The notes under the pieces were generated by a model. It saw only the letters and a list, made by a program, of their open reading frames with translations. It was not told the DNA's origin and did no database searches. A program made the translations under genes and the position numbers. Positions 51,792-60,040 of a stretch of 64,000 nucleotides of DNA are shown here, one piece after another. Numbering within the stretch: position 1 is the first letter of the stretch; every line of letters starts with the position of its first letter. The DNA is from Lentzea flava (GTDB taxonomy: Bacteria > Actinomycetota > Actinomycetes > Mycobacteriales > Pseudonocardiaceae): the NCBI RefSeq assembly GCF_014648475.1, contig NZ_BMRE01000049.1:1-64000 (forward strand), read 5' to 3'.

Positions 51792-52634
51792 TCAGACCGG
51801 CGAAACGGTGATGCCCAGCGCGCCGGGGCCCACGTGGGCGCCGATCGCCGAGCTGACCTGCGTCAACATGAACTGGCGGACGTTGGGCACGCCGCGCCGG
51901 AGCTTGCGCAGGAGTCTGCTGGCCTTCTCCTCGGCGTCGAAGTGCTCGACGGCCACGTCGACGGTGTCGGTGCCCGCGCGCTTGATCGCGATGTCCAGCA
52001 TCCGGTTGAGCGCGCGGTCGGCGCCCATCACGCGGTCGAGCGGGGTGATCTGACCGTCGGTCATGGTCAGCAGCGGCTTCATCGACAGCACACCGCCGAC
52101 CAGCGCAGCCGCGGCACCGATGCGGCCGCCGCGCCGCAGGTACTCGAGCGTGTCGACGTAGATCAGTTCGGTGGATCTGTCGAACCGGCGCTGGGCGGTC
52201 GCGAGCACTCTCTCGACGCTGCCGCCCGCTTCGGCGATCTTCGCCGCGGCCTGGACGGCGTAGCCGATGCTCATGCCGCAGGTGTGCGTGTCGACCACGT
52301 GGACGGGCACGCGGACCTGGGCCGCCGCGGTGCGCGCCGCCTCGACGGTCGCGGACTGACGGCTCGACACGTGCACCGACACGATCGAGCGGACGCCCTG
52401 CGCGGCCAGCTCGTTGTACGTCCAGAAGAACGCGCCGGGGTCGGGCGGAATCGTCGCCACGGGCACGTTGGAACGCATGGCCGATACCAGTTCCGGGACC
52501 GGGATGCGGGACTCGTCGTCGGTGTGGTCGCCGATCCGCACCTGGATCTGGACCACCTCGATGCCGAGTTGGTCAGTCAGCTGCTTCGGGAGACAGGCCG
52601 TCGAGTCGGTCACTATTGCCACTCGCCTGTACAC
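51792..52634 (-). CDS. DegV-family fatty-acid-binding protein (second copy)
   Basis: At 280 residues it is exactly as long as the copy at 47231-48073 and shares VAIVTDSTACLPKQL, the ligand loop VATIPPDPGAFFWTY, LRRGGRIGAAAALVGGVLSMKPLL and the end VGPGALGITVSPV. The first copy has SLPARL and ITTQPPAPD, so the ligand pockets differ. The GTG at 52634 is supported by TACGCT (52642-52647) 7 nt upstream. It is divergent from etfB across 215 bp. No FakA-type kinase gene is visible in the window. Confidence 0.92.
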   Translation of the reverse strand: MYRRVAIVTDSTACLPKQLTDQLGIEVVQIQVRIGDHTDDESRIPVPELVSAMRSNVPVATIPPDPGAFFWTYNELAAQGVRSIVSVHVSSRQSATVEAARTAAAQVRVPVHVVDTHTCGMSIGYAVQAAAKIAEAGGSVERVLATAQRRFDRSTELIYVDTLEYLRRGGRIGAAAALVGGVLSMKPLLTMTDGQITPLDRVMGADRALNRMLDIAIKRAGTDTVDVAVEHFDAEEKASRLLRKLRRGVPNVRQFMLTQVSSAIGAHVGPGALGITVSPV

Positions 52635-52641
52635 GCACGGC

Positions 52642-52647
52642 AGCGTA
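52642..52647 (-). promoter_or_regulatory. Probable -10 box, leaderless second degV
   Basis: TACGCT on the minus strand lies 7 nt before the GTG at 52634. A GGAGGAG further upstream is too far to serve as the ribosome site. Confidence 0.4.
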
Positions 52648-52849
52648 GCTCCTCCGAATGGGTTACGTCTCACCTGGTGGCGCAAGCGGGTGAGAACCGT
52701 CACGCTAGCCGGGTGCTTGCTTCCGTTTGCAGGGGGGCTACTGGCGGGTAACATCCGGGTGATGGCAGGGTCGTGAACACCCGGCGGCGCAGTCCTAAAG
52801 TCCTCTGCGTAAGCGTCGCCGCCCGTCCGCAGGAGGTCGAAGAGGACCT

Positions 52850-53632
52850 ATGAACATTGTTGTCCTGGTCAAGCAGGTGCCTGACACCTGGTCCGAGCGC
52901 AAGCTCACCGACGCCGACCACACCCTTGACCGCGAATCCGCGGATGCCGTGCTCGACGAGATCAACGAGCGCGCCGTCGAAGAGGCTCTGCAGCTGCAGG
53001 AGGCCCACGGCGGTGAGGTCACCGTGATCGCGATGGGTCCCGACCGCGCCACCGACGCCATCCGCAAGGCGCTGTCCATGGGTGCCGACAAGGCGATCCA
53101 CGTGAGCGACGAGGCGCTGCACGGCTCGGACGTGCTGGCCACGGCGAAGGTCCTCGCGAAGGCGATCGGCACGGTCGAGAACGTCGACCTGGTCATCGCG
53201 GGCAACGAGGCGACCGACGGCCGCGCGGGCGCTGTCCCGGCCATCCTCGCCGAGCTGCTCGGCCTGCCGCAGGTCACCCAGCTGCGCAAGGTCACCGTCG
53301 AGGGCACGACGATCAAGGGCGAGCGCGAGACCGACGAGGGCGTCGCGTTCCTCGAGGCGTCGCTGCCGGCCGTGGTCTCCGTGACCGAGAAGATCAACGA
53401 GCCGCGCTACCCGTCCTTCAAGGGCATCATGGCCGCGAAGAAGAAGCCGGTCTCCACGATCACCGTGGCGGACCTGGGCATCGACGCGTCCGAGGTCGGC
53501 CTGTCCGGCGCGTACACCCAGGTGCTCGAGGCGGCCCCGAAGCCGCCGCGCAGCGCGGGTCAGCGCGTCGAGGACAGCGGCGACGGCGGCGCGAAGATCG
53601 CCGAGTTCCTCGTCGGCCAGAAGCTCATCTGA
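52850..53632 (+). CDS. etfB: Electron transfer flavoprotein beta subunit
   Basis: This 260-residue protein begins MNIVVLVKQVPDTWSERKL and has the adenine-nucleotide-binding stretch LVIAGNEATDGRAGAVPAILAELLGLPQ typical of EtfB. Together with EtfA it takes electrons from acyl-CoA dehydrogenases and passes them to the quinone pool. AGAGGA precedes the ATG. It lies 22 bp before etfA. The order etfB-etfA equals fixA-fixB (Rv3029c-Rv3028c) of M. tuberculosis, which also neighbours the polysaccharide genes. Confidence 0.97.
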   Translation: MNIVVLVKQVPDTWSERKLTDADHTLDRESADAVLDEINERAVEEALQLQEAHGGEVTVIAMGPDRATDAIRKALSMGADKAIHVSDEALHGSDVLATAKVLAKAIGTVENVDLVIAGNEATDGRAGAVPAILAELLGLPQVTQLRKVTVEGTTIKGERETDEGVAFLEASLPAVVSVTEKINEPRYPSFKGIMAAKKKPVSTITVADLGIDASEVGLSGAYTQVLEAAPKPPRSAGQRVEDSGDGGAKIAEFLVGQKLI

Positions 53633-53654
53633 GAAGGATTGGGAGGGAAGAGAA

Positions 53655-54608
53655 ATGTCTGAAGTCCTGGTCCTGGTCGACCACGTCGACGGCGAGGTCA
53701 AGAAGGTCAGCTACGAGCTGCTGACGGCCGCGCGCCGCCTCGGCACCCCGGCCGCCGTGGTCGTGGGCGCTCCCGGCACCGCGTCGAAGATCCGCGAGTC
53801 GCTCGGCCGCTACGGCGCCGCGAAGGTCTACGCCGTCGAGTCCGACGACGCCGTCAACTTCCTGACGACCCCGAAGGTCGAGGCGCTGGCCGCGCTCGCC
53901 CCGAACGCGTCCGCGGTGCTCGTCTCCGCGACCGTCGAGGGCAAGGAAGTCGCCGGCCGTCTCGCCGTGCGCATCGACTCCGGCTGGCTCGTCGACGTCG
54001 TGGACGTCGAGGCCGACGGCACCGGTGTGCAGTCCATCTTCGGTGGCGCGTTCGTCGTCAAGGCGAAGGTCAGCAAGGGCACGCCGATCATCACCGTCCG
54101 CCCCGGCGGCGTCGAGGCCGAGGAGTCGCCCGCGGACGCCGTGCTGGACGAGTCCGTCTCGATCTCCGTGGACGCCGCCAAGGCCGCCCGCGTGACCTCC
54201 CGCGAGGCCGTCGTCGGCGGCGACCGCCCGGAGCTCACCGAGGCCTCTGTCGTCGTCTCGGGTGGCCGCGGCGTCGGCTCGGCCGAGAAGTTCTCCGTCG
54301 TCGAGGAGCTCGCCGACTCCCTGGGTGCCGCCGTCGGTGCCTCGCGCGCCGCGGTCGACTCCGGCTACTACCCGCACCAGTTCCAGGTGGGCCAGACCGG
54401 TAAGACGGTCTCGCCGCAGCTGTACGTGGCGCTGGGCATCTCCGGTGCGATCCAGCACCGCGCGGGCATGCAGACCTCGAAGACGATCGTCGCGGTCAAC
54501 AAGGACCCCGAGGCGCCGATCTTCGAGATCGCCGACTTCGGTGTCGTGGGCGACCTGTTCAACGTCGCGCCGCAGCTGACCGAAGAGGTCCGCAAGCGCA
54601 AGGGCTGA
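53655..54608 (+). CDS. etfA: Electron transfer flavoprotein alpha subunit
   Basis: The 317-residue protein opens VLVLVDHVDGEVKKVSYELL and has the FAD domain in the last 120 residues: GRGVGSAEKF, GAAVGASRAAVDSGY, GQTGKTVSPQLYVALGISGAIQH and NKDPEAPIFEIADFGVVGD. It carries the redox-active FAD of the EtfAB dimer. GGGAGGGAAG is the ribosome site. A strong terminator follows 16 nt after the stop, so etfBA is a two-gene operon separate from the acyltransferase genes. Confidence 0.97.
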   Translation: MSEVLVLVDHVDGEVKKVSYELLTAARRLGTPAAVVVGAPGTASKIRESLGRYGAAKVYAVESDDAVNFLTTPKVEALAALAPNASAVLVSATVEGKEVAGRLAVRIDSGWLVDVVDVEADGTGVQSIFGGAFVVKAKVSKGTPIITVRPGGVEAEESPADAVLDESVSISVDAAKAARVTSREAVVGGDRPELTEASVVVSGGRGVGSAEKFSVVEELADSLGAAVGASRAAVDSGYYPHQFQVGQTGKTVSPQLYVALGISGAIQHRAGMQTSKTIVAVNKDPEAPIFEIADFGVVGDLFNVAPQLTEEVRKRKG

Positions 54609-54624
54609 GCACTCCCGCTCGACG

Positions 54625-54662
54625 ACGAACGGCCGTCCCGCCTCGGTGGGGCGGCCGTTCGT
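54625..54662. terminator. Stem-loop terminator after etfBA
   Basis: ACGAACGGCCG (54625-54635) pairs with CGGCCGTTCGT (54652-54662); three more G-C pairs follow inside, giving a stem of about 15 bp. TTCC follows rather than a long U-tract. Confidence 0.75.
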
Positions 54663-54797
54663 TCCACCTGGTTCGGCACCTCGACCGCGTCGCCCGGAGG
54701 GCTCGCGGCAGGACCACCGGGGGTTAACCCGACTGCCACTGAGGCGTCATCGTTCTGACCTGCTGTCATTCGCCGAACCGGCTTCACCCTGGTTCGC

Positions 54798-55571
54798 ATG
54801 ACGCAGCCGGAACTGCTTGTCAGCACCCCCGTCCAGCAGGACAAGGACGCTCCCCGCTACTCCCTCCTCGTCGCCCGCGACAGCGCCGAGGTCGTGGCCG
54901 CGCAGAGACTGCGCTACGAGGTGTTCGCCGGTGAGATGGGGGCGACGCTGCACACCAGCGTGCCCGGCCACGACGTCGACGAGTTCGACGAGCACTGCGA
55001 TCACCTCGTCGTCCGCGACGACCGCACCGGCCAGATCGTCGGCGGCTACCGCATGCTGCCGCCGGAGCGCGCGAAGGACGCCGGGCGGCTCTACAGCGAC
55101 GGCGAGTTCGACCTGAGCAACCTCGAGGACATCCGGCACACCACCGTGGAGACCGGGCGTTCCTGCGTGCACCCCGACCACCGCAACGGGGCCGTCGTCA
55201 GCCTCGTGTGGGCGGGCATCGCGCGGTACATGCTGCTGAGCGGGCACAAGTGGCTCGTCGGGTGCGCGTCCATCCCCCTGCAGGACGGCGGGAGCTTCGC
55301 GGCCGGGGTGTGGGACACCGTGCACGCCAAGAACTACGCGCCGGAGCAGTACCGCGTCACGCCGCACAACCCGTGGGACGTCGACTCGGTCGCGCGGCCC
55401 GGGAGGACCGTGCTGCCGCCGCTGCTGAAGGGCTACCTGCGGCTCGGGGCGTGGGTGTGCGGACGGCCCGCGCTCGACGCCGACTTCGGGGTCGCGGACC
55501 TCTTCATCCTGCTCGGCATGGATCACGTGGATCAGCGCTATCTCAAGTTCTTCCTGGGGGAGACGGCATGA
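54798..55571 (+). CDS. GNAT-fold N-acyltransferase, Rv3027c/OlsB-like
   Basis: The 257-residue protein has the OlsB/autoinducer-synthase type of GNAT fold: RLRYEVFAGEMGA, the acidic DEFDEHCDHLVVRD, VGGYRMLPPE, and ETGRSCVHPDHRNGAVVSLVWAGI. OlsB transfers 3-hydroxyacyl chains from acyl carrier protein to ornithine, the first step to ornithine lipids. It overlaps a PlsC-type acyltransferase by ATGA, as OlsB and OlsA would in function. The orthologous pair Rv3027c-Rv3026c exists in mycobacteria. Amino-acid lipid synthesis is plausible but unproven. Confidence 0.78.
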   Translation: MTQPELLVSTPVQQDKDAPRYSLLVARDSAEVVAAQRLRYEVFAGEMGATLHTSVPGHDVDEFDEHCDHLVVRDDRTGQIVGGYRMLPPERAKDAGRLYSDGEFDLSNLEDIRHTTVETGRSCVHPDHRNGAVVSLVWAGIARYMLLSGHKWLVGCASIPLQDGGSFAAGVWDTVHAKNYAPEQYRVTPHNPWDVDSVARPGRTVLPPLLKGYLRLGAWVCGRPALDADFGVADLFILLGMDHVDQRYLKFFLGETA

Positions 55572-56440
55572 GTCACGCCTGGATGCCCACGTCGCCCTGT
55601 GGCGACGGGTGTGTCAGCGGCACTCCGGACAACGTCAGCGCGGTCAGACAGGCCTGGCGCGCGTTCACGGCCGTCATGGCGATCCTCTGCGGTGTGTGGA
55701 TCGCGGTCGCGCTGCTGCTGCCGGGCAGGCAGCGGGAGAGCGTGGTCAGGCTGTGGTTCCACGCCGTGCTGAGGGCGTTCGGCGTGCGGCTGGAGGTCCA
55801 CGGCCCCAAGAGGTTCCAGGCCGTTCCCCGGCGCGGTGTGCTCGTCGCGAGCAACCACGTGTCGTGGCTGGACGAGCTCGCGATCGACGCGGTGCAGCCG
55901 ATCAAGATCGTGGCCAAGAAGGACATCAAGGGCTGGCCCGTCCTCGGCCGGATCATCACCGCCGCGGGCACGGTCTACCTGGACCGCGAGAAGCTCCGCG
56001 AGTTGCCGAAGACCGTCGGCGAGCTGACGGCGACCCTGCGCAACGGCAGCGCTGTCGGCATCCACGCCGAGGGCACGACGTGGTGCGGGCTCGCGTCCGG
56101 GCGATACAAGCCCGCGTTGTTCCAGGCCGCGCTCGACGCCGGTGTGCCGGTGCGGCCGATCGTGCTGCGCTACCGGATCGGTGACCACCTGACCACGCAG
56201 CCCGCGTTCGTGGGCAGCGACACGCTCATCGACTCCATCCGGCGCGTGCTGAAGGTGAAGGGCCTGGTCGTCGAGGTGCACGTGCTCGACGAGATCGCTC
56301 CCGGCCGCGCGGCGAACCGCAGGGAGCTGGCTGAGCTCGCCGAGGCGCAGTCAAACCGCTTGACCTCGACCGAACTGGAGATAGCACCATCAACGGGTGA
56401 CTCTCACCGCGCCCGCCCGATCTCGCCTCTGGTCGCCTGA
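55568..56440 (+). CDS. PlsC-family 1-acyl acyltransferase, Rv3026c/OlsA-like
   Basis: The 290-residue protein has a membrane helix (FTAVMAILCGVWIAVALLLPG), then the acyltransferase motifs NHVSWLDE (H-x4-D), GTVYLDRE and AEGTTWCG. It adds a second acyl chain to a hydroxyl, on lysophosphatidate or on a lyso-ornithine lipid. The start ATG 55568 overlaps the preceding stop. Cys residues near the N-terminus (TSPCGDGC) are unusual for the family. Its last 44 bp overlap the start of the MFS gene. Confidence 0.85.
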   Translation: MSHAWMPTSPCGDGCVSGTPDNVSAVRQAWRAFTAVMAILCGVWIAVALLLPGRQRESVVRLWFHAVLRAFGVRLEVHGPKRFQAVPRRGVLVASNHVSWLDELAIDAVQPIKIVAKKDIKGWPVLGRIITAAGTVYLDREKLRELPKTVGELTATLRNGSAVGIHAEGTTWCGLASGRYKPALFQAALDAGVPVRPIVLRYRIGDHLTTQPAFVGSDTLIDSIRRVLKVKGLVVEVHVLDEIAPGRAANRRELAELAEAQSNRLTSTELEIAPSTGDSHRARPISPLVA

Positions 56441-57740
56441 CCGCCGCTGGCCCACGACGGGCATCCTCCTGCTGGTCACGCTCGTCGCCTTCGAGGTGAT
56501 GGGCGTGGGCACGGCGATGCCCACGATGGTCCACGAGCTGAAGGGCGAGGCCCTCTACGCGTGGCCGTTCCTCGCGAACCTCGCGGCGAGCGTCATCGCG
56601 ACTGTCTTCTCCGGACGGCTGTCGGACCGGCGGGGACCGAAGCTCTCGGTGCTGATCGGTGTCACGCTCTTCCTCGCCGGACTGGTCGTCGCGGGTGTCG
56701 CGGAGACCATGACCGTGCTGCTCGTCGGCCGGGTGCTGCAGGGGTTCGGCGTCGGCTTCCTGATCGTCGCGATCTACGTGCTGATCGCGCTCGCCTACCC
56801 CGAGAGCGACCGGCCCGCGGTGTTCGGGGCGCTGTCCGCGGCGTGGGTGGTGCCGTCGCTGGTGGGGCCCGCGGTCGCGGGCTGGGCGACCGAGCACCTG
56901 AGCTGGCGGCTGGTGTTCCTCGGGATCATCCCGCTGGTCCTGATCGGCATCGTGCTGCTCGTGCCCGTGCTCAGGGGCCTTCCTCCGCACGACGCCGTTC
57001 CGCCGCAGCGCAAGTACCTGCCGCTGGCCGCCGTGGCGGTGGGTGTCGGGGTGGCGAGCCTGAGCTGGGCGTTGCAGCACCGCACGTGGTGGCTGCTCGC
57101 GGTGGCGCTGGTGCTGCTCGCGCCCGCGCTGCGGATTCTGCTGCCCAAGGGCACGCTGACGGCCCGGCGCGGCCTCCCGGTCACGATCCTGGCGCGCGGT
57201 CTGCTGGCCGGCACGTTCTTCGCGGTCGAGGGCTTCATCCCGCTGACGCTGACCGTCGTGCACGGCTACTCGCCGCTGGAGGCGGGCCTTCCCCTCACGC
57301 TGAGCGCGCTCGGCTGGGCCGGTGCGTCGATGTGGGCGTCGCGGCACCCGGAGATCGAGCGCCACACGCTGGTGCGGGTCGGCTTCCTGTTCACCGCGAC
57401 CGGCATGGCGGCCGTGACGCTCATCGCACCCTCGTGGGGTCCCGCCTGGCTGACGCTGGTGCTGTGGGGCTTCGCGGGAGCGGGCATGGGCCTCGCGACG
57501 TCCAGCGTCGGCGTGCTGATGATGGCCGCGTCACCCGAGGAGGACCGCGGGTTCAACTCGGCGGCGCTGCAGATCTCGGACATGCTCGGCTCGGCGACCA
57601 TGATCGGCATCGGCGGTGTGCTGGTCGTGGCGACCGCTCCGACCGCGGGCGTCGTCGTGCTGAACCTGTCGATGGCGGCGTTGGCCGTGGTGGGAGCGAT
57701 TCTGACCGGACCCCGCATGCGGGCTACCCTTGAGACCTGA
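56397..57740 (+). CDS. MFS drug/metabolite transporter
   Basis: This 447-residue transporter has about 14 membrane segments and the MFS motif after helix 2, SGRLSDRRGPK, with VGRVLQGFGVGF in helix 4 and GPAVAGWATEHLSWRLVFL in helix 5, as in the DHA2 drug:proton antiporters. The substrate is unknown; export of a lipid intermediate could fit the neighbours. The GTG start lies inside the acyltransferase gene and has no strong ribosome site, so translation is probably coupled. Its stop overlaps the iscS-type start by one base (TGATG). Confidence 0.88.
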   Translation: MTLTAPARSRLWSPDRRWPTTGILLLVTLVAFEVMGVGTAMPTMVHELKGEALYAWPFLANLAASVIATVFSGRLSDRRGPKLSVLIGVTLFLAGLVVAGVAETMTVLLVGRVLQGFGVGFLIVAIYVLIALAYPESDRPAVFGALSAAWVVPSLVGPAVAGWATEHLSWRLVFLGIIPLVLIGIVLLVPVLRGLPPHDAVPPQRKYLPLAAVAVGVGVASLSWALQHRTWWLLAVALVLLAPALRILLPKGTLTARRGLPVTILARGLLAGTFFAVEGFIPLTLTVVHGYSPLEAGLPLTLSALGWAGASMWASRHPEIERHTLVRVGFLFTATGMAAVTLIAPSWGPAWLTLVLWGFAGAGMGLATSSVGVLMMAASPEEDRGFNSAALQISDMLGSATMIGIGGVLVVATAPTAGVVVLNLSMAALAVVGAILTGPRMRATLET

Positions 57741-58909
57741 TGGCTTATCTCGACCACGCTGCCACGACCCCCATGCACCCCGAGGCGGTCGCGGCGATGA
57801 CCGAGGCGTTGTCCACCACGGGCAACGCCTCGTCGCTGCACACCTCCGGCAGGCGGGCGCGGCGTGCGATCGAGGAGGCCCGCGAGACCATCGCCGACGC
57901 CCTCGGCGCCCGGCCGTCCGAGGTGCTCTTCACCGGTGGCGGCACGGAGAGCGACAACCTCGCGGTCAAGGGCATCTACTGGGCGCGCGAGCGGCCTCGG
58001 GTGCTGGCCTCCGCGGTGGAGCACCACGCGGTGCTGGACGCCGTCGAGTGGCTGGAGCAGCAGGGTGCCGAGGTCACCTGGCTGCCGACCGACCGCTACG
58101 GCCGCGTGTCGGCGGAATCGGTCGAAGCAGCTCTCGACGACGACGTGGCACTGGTCACGACGATGTGGGCGAACAACGAGGTCGGCACCATCAACCCGGT
58201 GCACGACATCGCGCGCGTGTGCGCTGAGCGCGGTGTTCCGTTCCACACGGACGCGGTGCAGGCCGTGGGCGCGGTACCGGTCGATTTCGCCGCTTCCGGC
58301 GCGTCCGCGTTGACCATGACCGGCCACAAGGTCGGCGGCCCGTACGGCGTGGGCGTGCTGCTGCTGGCGCGCGACGTGAAGTGCGCGCCGTTGCTGCACG
58401 GCGGTGGCCAGGAGCGGGACGTGCGGTCCGGCACGCTGGACGTGCCGTCGATCGTGGGCCTCGCGCGGGCCGTGCGGATCGCGGTCGACGAGCAGGAGCA
58501 GCGTGCGCGTGAACTCGTCGCGCTGCGCGAGGAGCTGATCGCGTCGGTGCGCGCGGTGGTGCCGGACGTGATCGTGAACGGCGACCCGGTCGACCGCCTG
58601 CCCGGCAACGCGCACCTGACGTTCCCCGGCTGCGAGGGCGACAGCCTGCTGATGCTGCTCGATGCGCGCGGTGTCGAGTGCTCGACGGGCTCCGCGTGCA
58701 CGGCCGGAGTCGCGCAGCCGAGCCACGTGCTGCTCGCGATGGGCGTGGAGCCTTCCCTCGCACGTGGATCCCTGCGGTTCTCGCTGGGGCATACGTCGAC
58801 CCGCGCCGACGTTGAAAAACTCGCGGCGGTCATCGGCCCGGTGGTCGAGCGCGCGCGTACGGCAGGTCTGGCAGGCATGAGGCGGAACCGGAAGGTGGTC
58901 AAGCAGTGA
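57740..58909 (+). CDS. iscS: Cysteine desulfurase (IscS-like)
   Basis: The 389-residue pyridoxal-phosphate enzyme moves sulfur from cysteine to a persulfide. It has YLDHAATTPMHPEAV at the start, the internal-aldimine Lys197 in MTGHKVGGPYG and the catalytic Cys314 in VECSTGSACTAGV. It is coupled to mnmA downstream by a 4-nt overlap and is orthologous in position to Rv3025c, where IscS feeds MnmA. No scaffold or iron-sulfur assembly gene is near, so the local role is tRNA thiolation. The ATG overlaps the MFS stop. Confidence 0.95.
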   Translation: MAYLDHAATTPMHPEAVAAMTEALSTTGNASSLHTSGRRARRAIEEARETIADALGARPSEVLFTGGGTESDNLAVKGIYWARERPRVLASAVEHHAVLDAVEWLEQQGAEVTWLPTDRYGRVSAESVEAALDDDVALVTTMWANNEVGTINPVHDIARVCAERGVPFHTDAVQAVGAVPVDFAASGASALTMTGHKVGGPYGVGVLLLARDVKCAPLLHGGGQERDVRSGTLDVPSIVGLARAVRIAVDEQEQRARELVALREELIASVRAVVPDVIVNGDPVDRLPGNAHLTFPGCEGDSLLMLLDARGVECSTGSACTAGVAQPSHVLLAMGVEPSLARGSLRFSLGHTSTRADVEKLAAVIGPVVERARTAGLAGMRRNRKVVKQ

Positions 58910-59988
58910 AGGTCCTCGCGGCGATGAGCGGTGGTGTCGACTCCGCGGTGGCGGCGGCACGCGCCGTCGAAGCGGGACACGACGTGACGGGCGTGCATCT
59001 CGCGCTGTCGGCCAAGCCCGGCACGCTGCGCACGGGCGCCCGCGGCTGCTGCACGATCGAGGACGCCCACGACGCCCGCCGCGCGGCCGACCTGATGGGC
59101 ATCCCGTTCTACGTCTGGGACTTCGCCGAGCGCTTCACCGAGGAGGTCGTGGAGGACTTCGTCGCGGAGTACGCGGCGGGCCGCACGCCGAACCCGTGCC
59201 TGCGCTGCAACGAGCGGATCAAGTTCGAAGCGTTGCTGGACAAGGCGATCGCGCTCGGCTTCGACGCCGTCTGCACGGGCCACTACGCGCGCCTCGAACT
59301 CGTCGACGGGCGTCCCGAGCTGCGCCGGTCGGCCGACCTGGGCAAGGACCAGTCCTACGTGCTGGCGTCGCTGACGGCCGATCAGCTCGCCCACGCGATG
59401 TTCCCGTTGGGGGACACCACGAAGGACGCCGTCCGCGAGGAGGCCGCGGCGCGCGGGTTGTCGGTCGCGAAGAAGCCGGACAGCCACGACATCTGCTTCA
59501 TCCCGGACGGCGACACGCAGAAGTTCCTCGCCGGGCGGATGGAGACCAAGCCCGGCCTGCTGATCGACGACGAGACCGGCGCGGTGCTCGGCCGGCACGC
59601 GGGCGTGCACGAGTTCACCGTGGGACAGCGCAAGGGCCTCGGGATCGACGCCCCGGCGCCTGACGGCCGTCCTCGGTACGTGCTGGCGCTGGAGCCGGTC
59701 TCCGGCAACGTCCGCGTCGGCTCGGTCGAGAAGCTCGCGGTCACCGGGATCTCCGCCTCGGCCCCGGTCGTGCACGTGGAACTGGACGGACCGGTCGAGT
59801 GCGTGGCCCAGGTGCGCGCGCACGGCGGCACGGCTCCGGCGGTCGCCGAGCTGGTGGACGGTGTGCTGCAGGTCCAGTTGCGGGAGCCGCTCAGGGGTGT
59901 GGCGCCGGGCCAGGCCGTGGCGATCTACCGCGAGGACGCGGCGGGCGACGTCGTGCTGGCCAGCGCGACGATCGACGCGACCCGCTAG
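58906..59988 (+). CDS. mnmA: tRNA-specific 2-thiouridylase
   Basis: This 360-residue enzyme thiolates U34 of Lys, Glu and Gln tRNAs. It has the PP-loop AAMSGGVDSAVAA, catalytic Cys98 in NPCLRCNERIKF and the second Cys197 in DICFIPDGDTQKFL, with the tRNA-binding GKDQSYVL. The C-terminal beta barrel (FTVGQRKGLGI, LEPVSGNVRVG) is complete. It overlaps the cysteine desulfurase gene by GTGA, and the same pair is Rv3025c-Rv3024c in M. tuberculosis. It ends the operon. Confidence 0.96.
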   Translation: MKVLAAMSGGVDSAVAAARAVEAGHDVTGVHLALSAKPGTLRTGARGCCTIEDAHDARRAADLMGIPFYVWDFAERFTEEVVEDFVAEYAAGRTPNPCLRCNERIKFEALLDKAIALGFDAVCTGHYARLELVDGRPELRRSADLGKDQSYVLASLTADQLAHAMFPLGDTTKDAVREEAAARGLSVAKKPDSHDICFIPDGDTQKFLAGRMETKPGLLIDDETGAVLGRHAGVHEFTVGQRKGLGIDAPAPDGRPRYVLALEPVSGNVRVGSVEKLAVTGISASAPVVHVELDGPVECVAQVRAHGGTAPAVAELVDGVLQVQLREPLRGVAPGQAVAIYREDAAGDVVLASATIDATR

Positions 59989-60040
59989 CCGCAGACCGGC
60001 CGCAGACCTCCCCGCAGCTCCACAAAGGACACTCCGGTGG

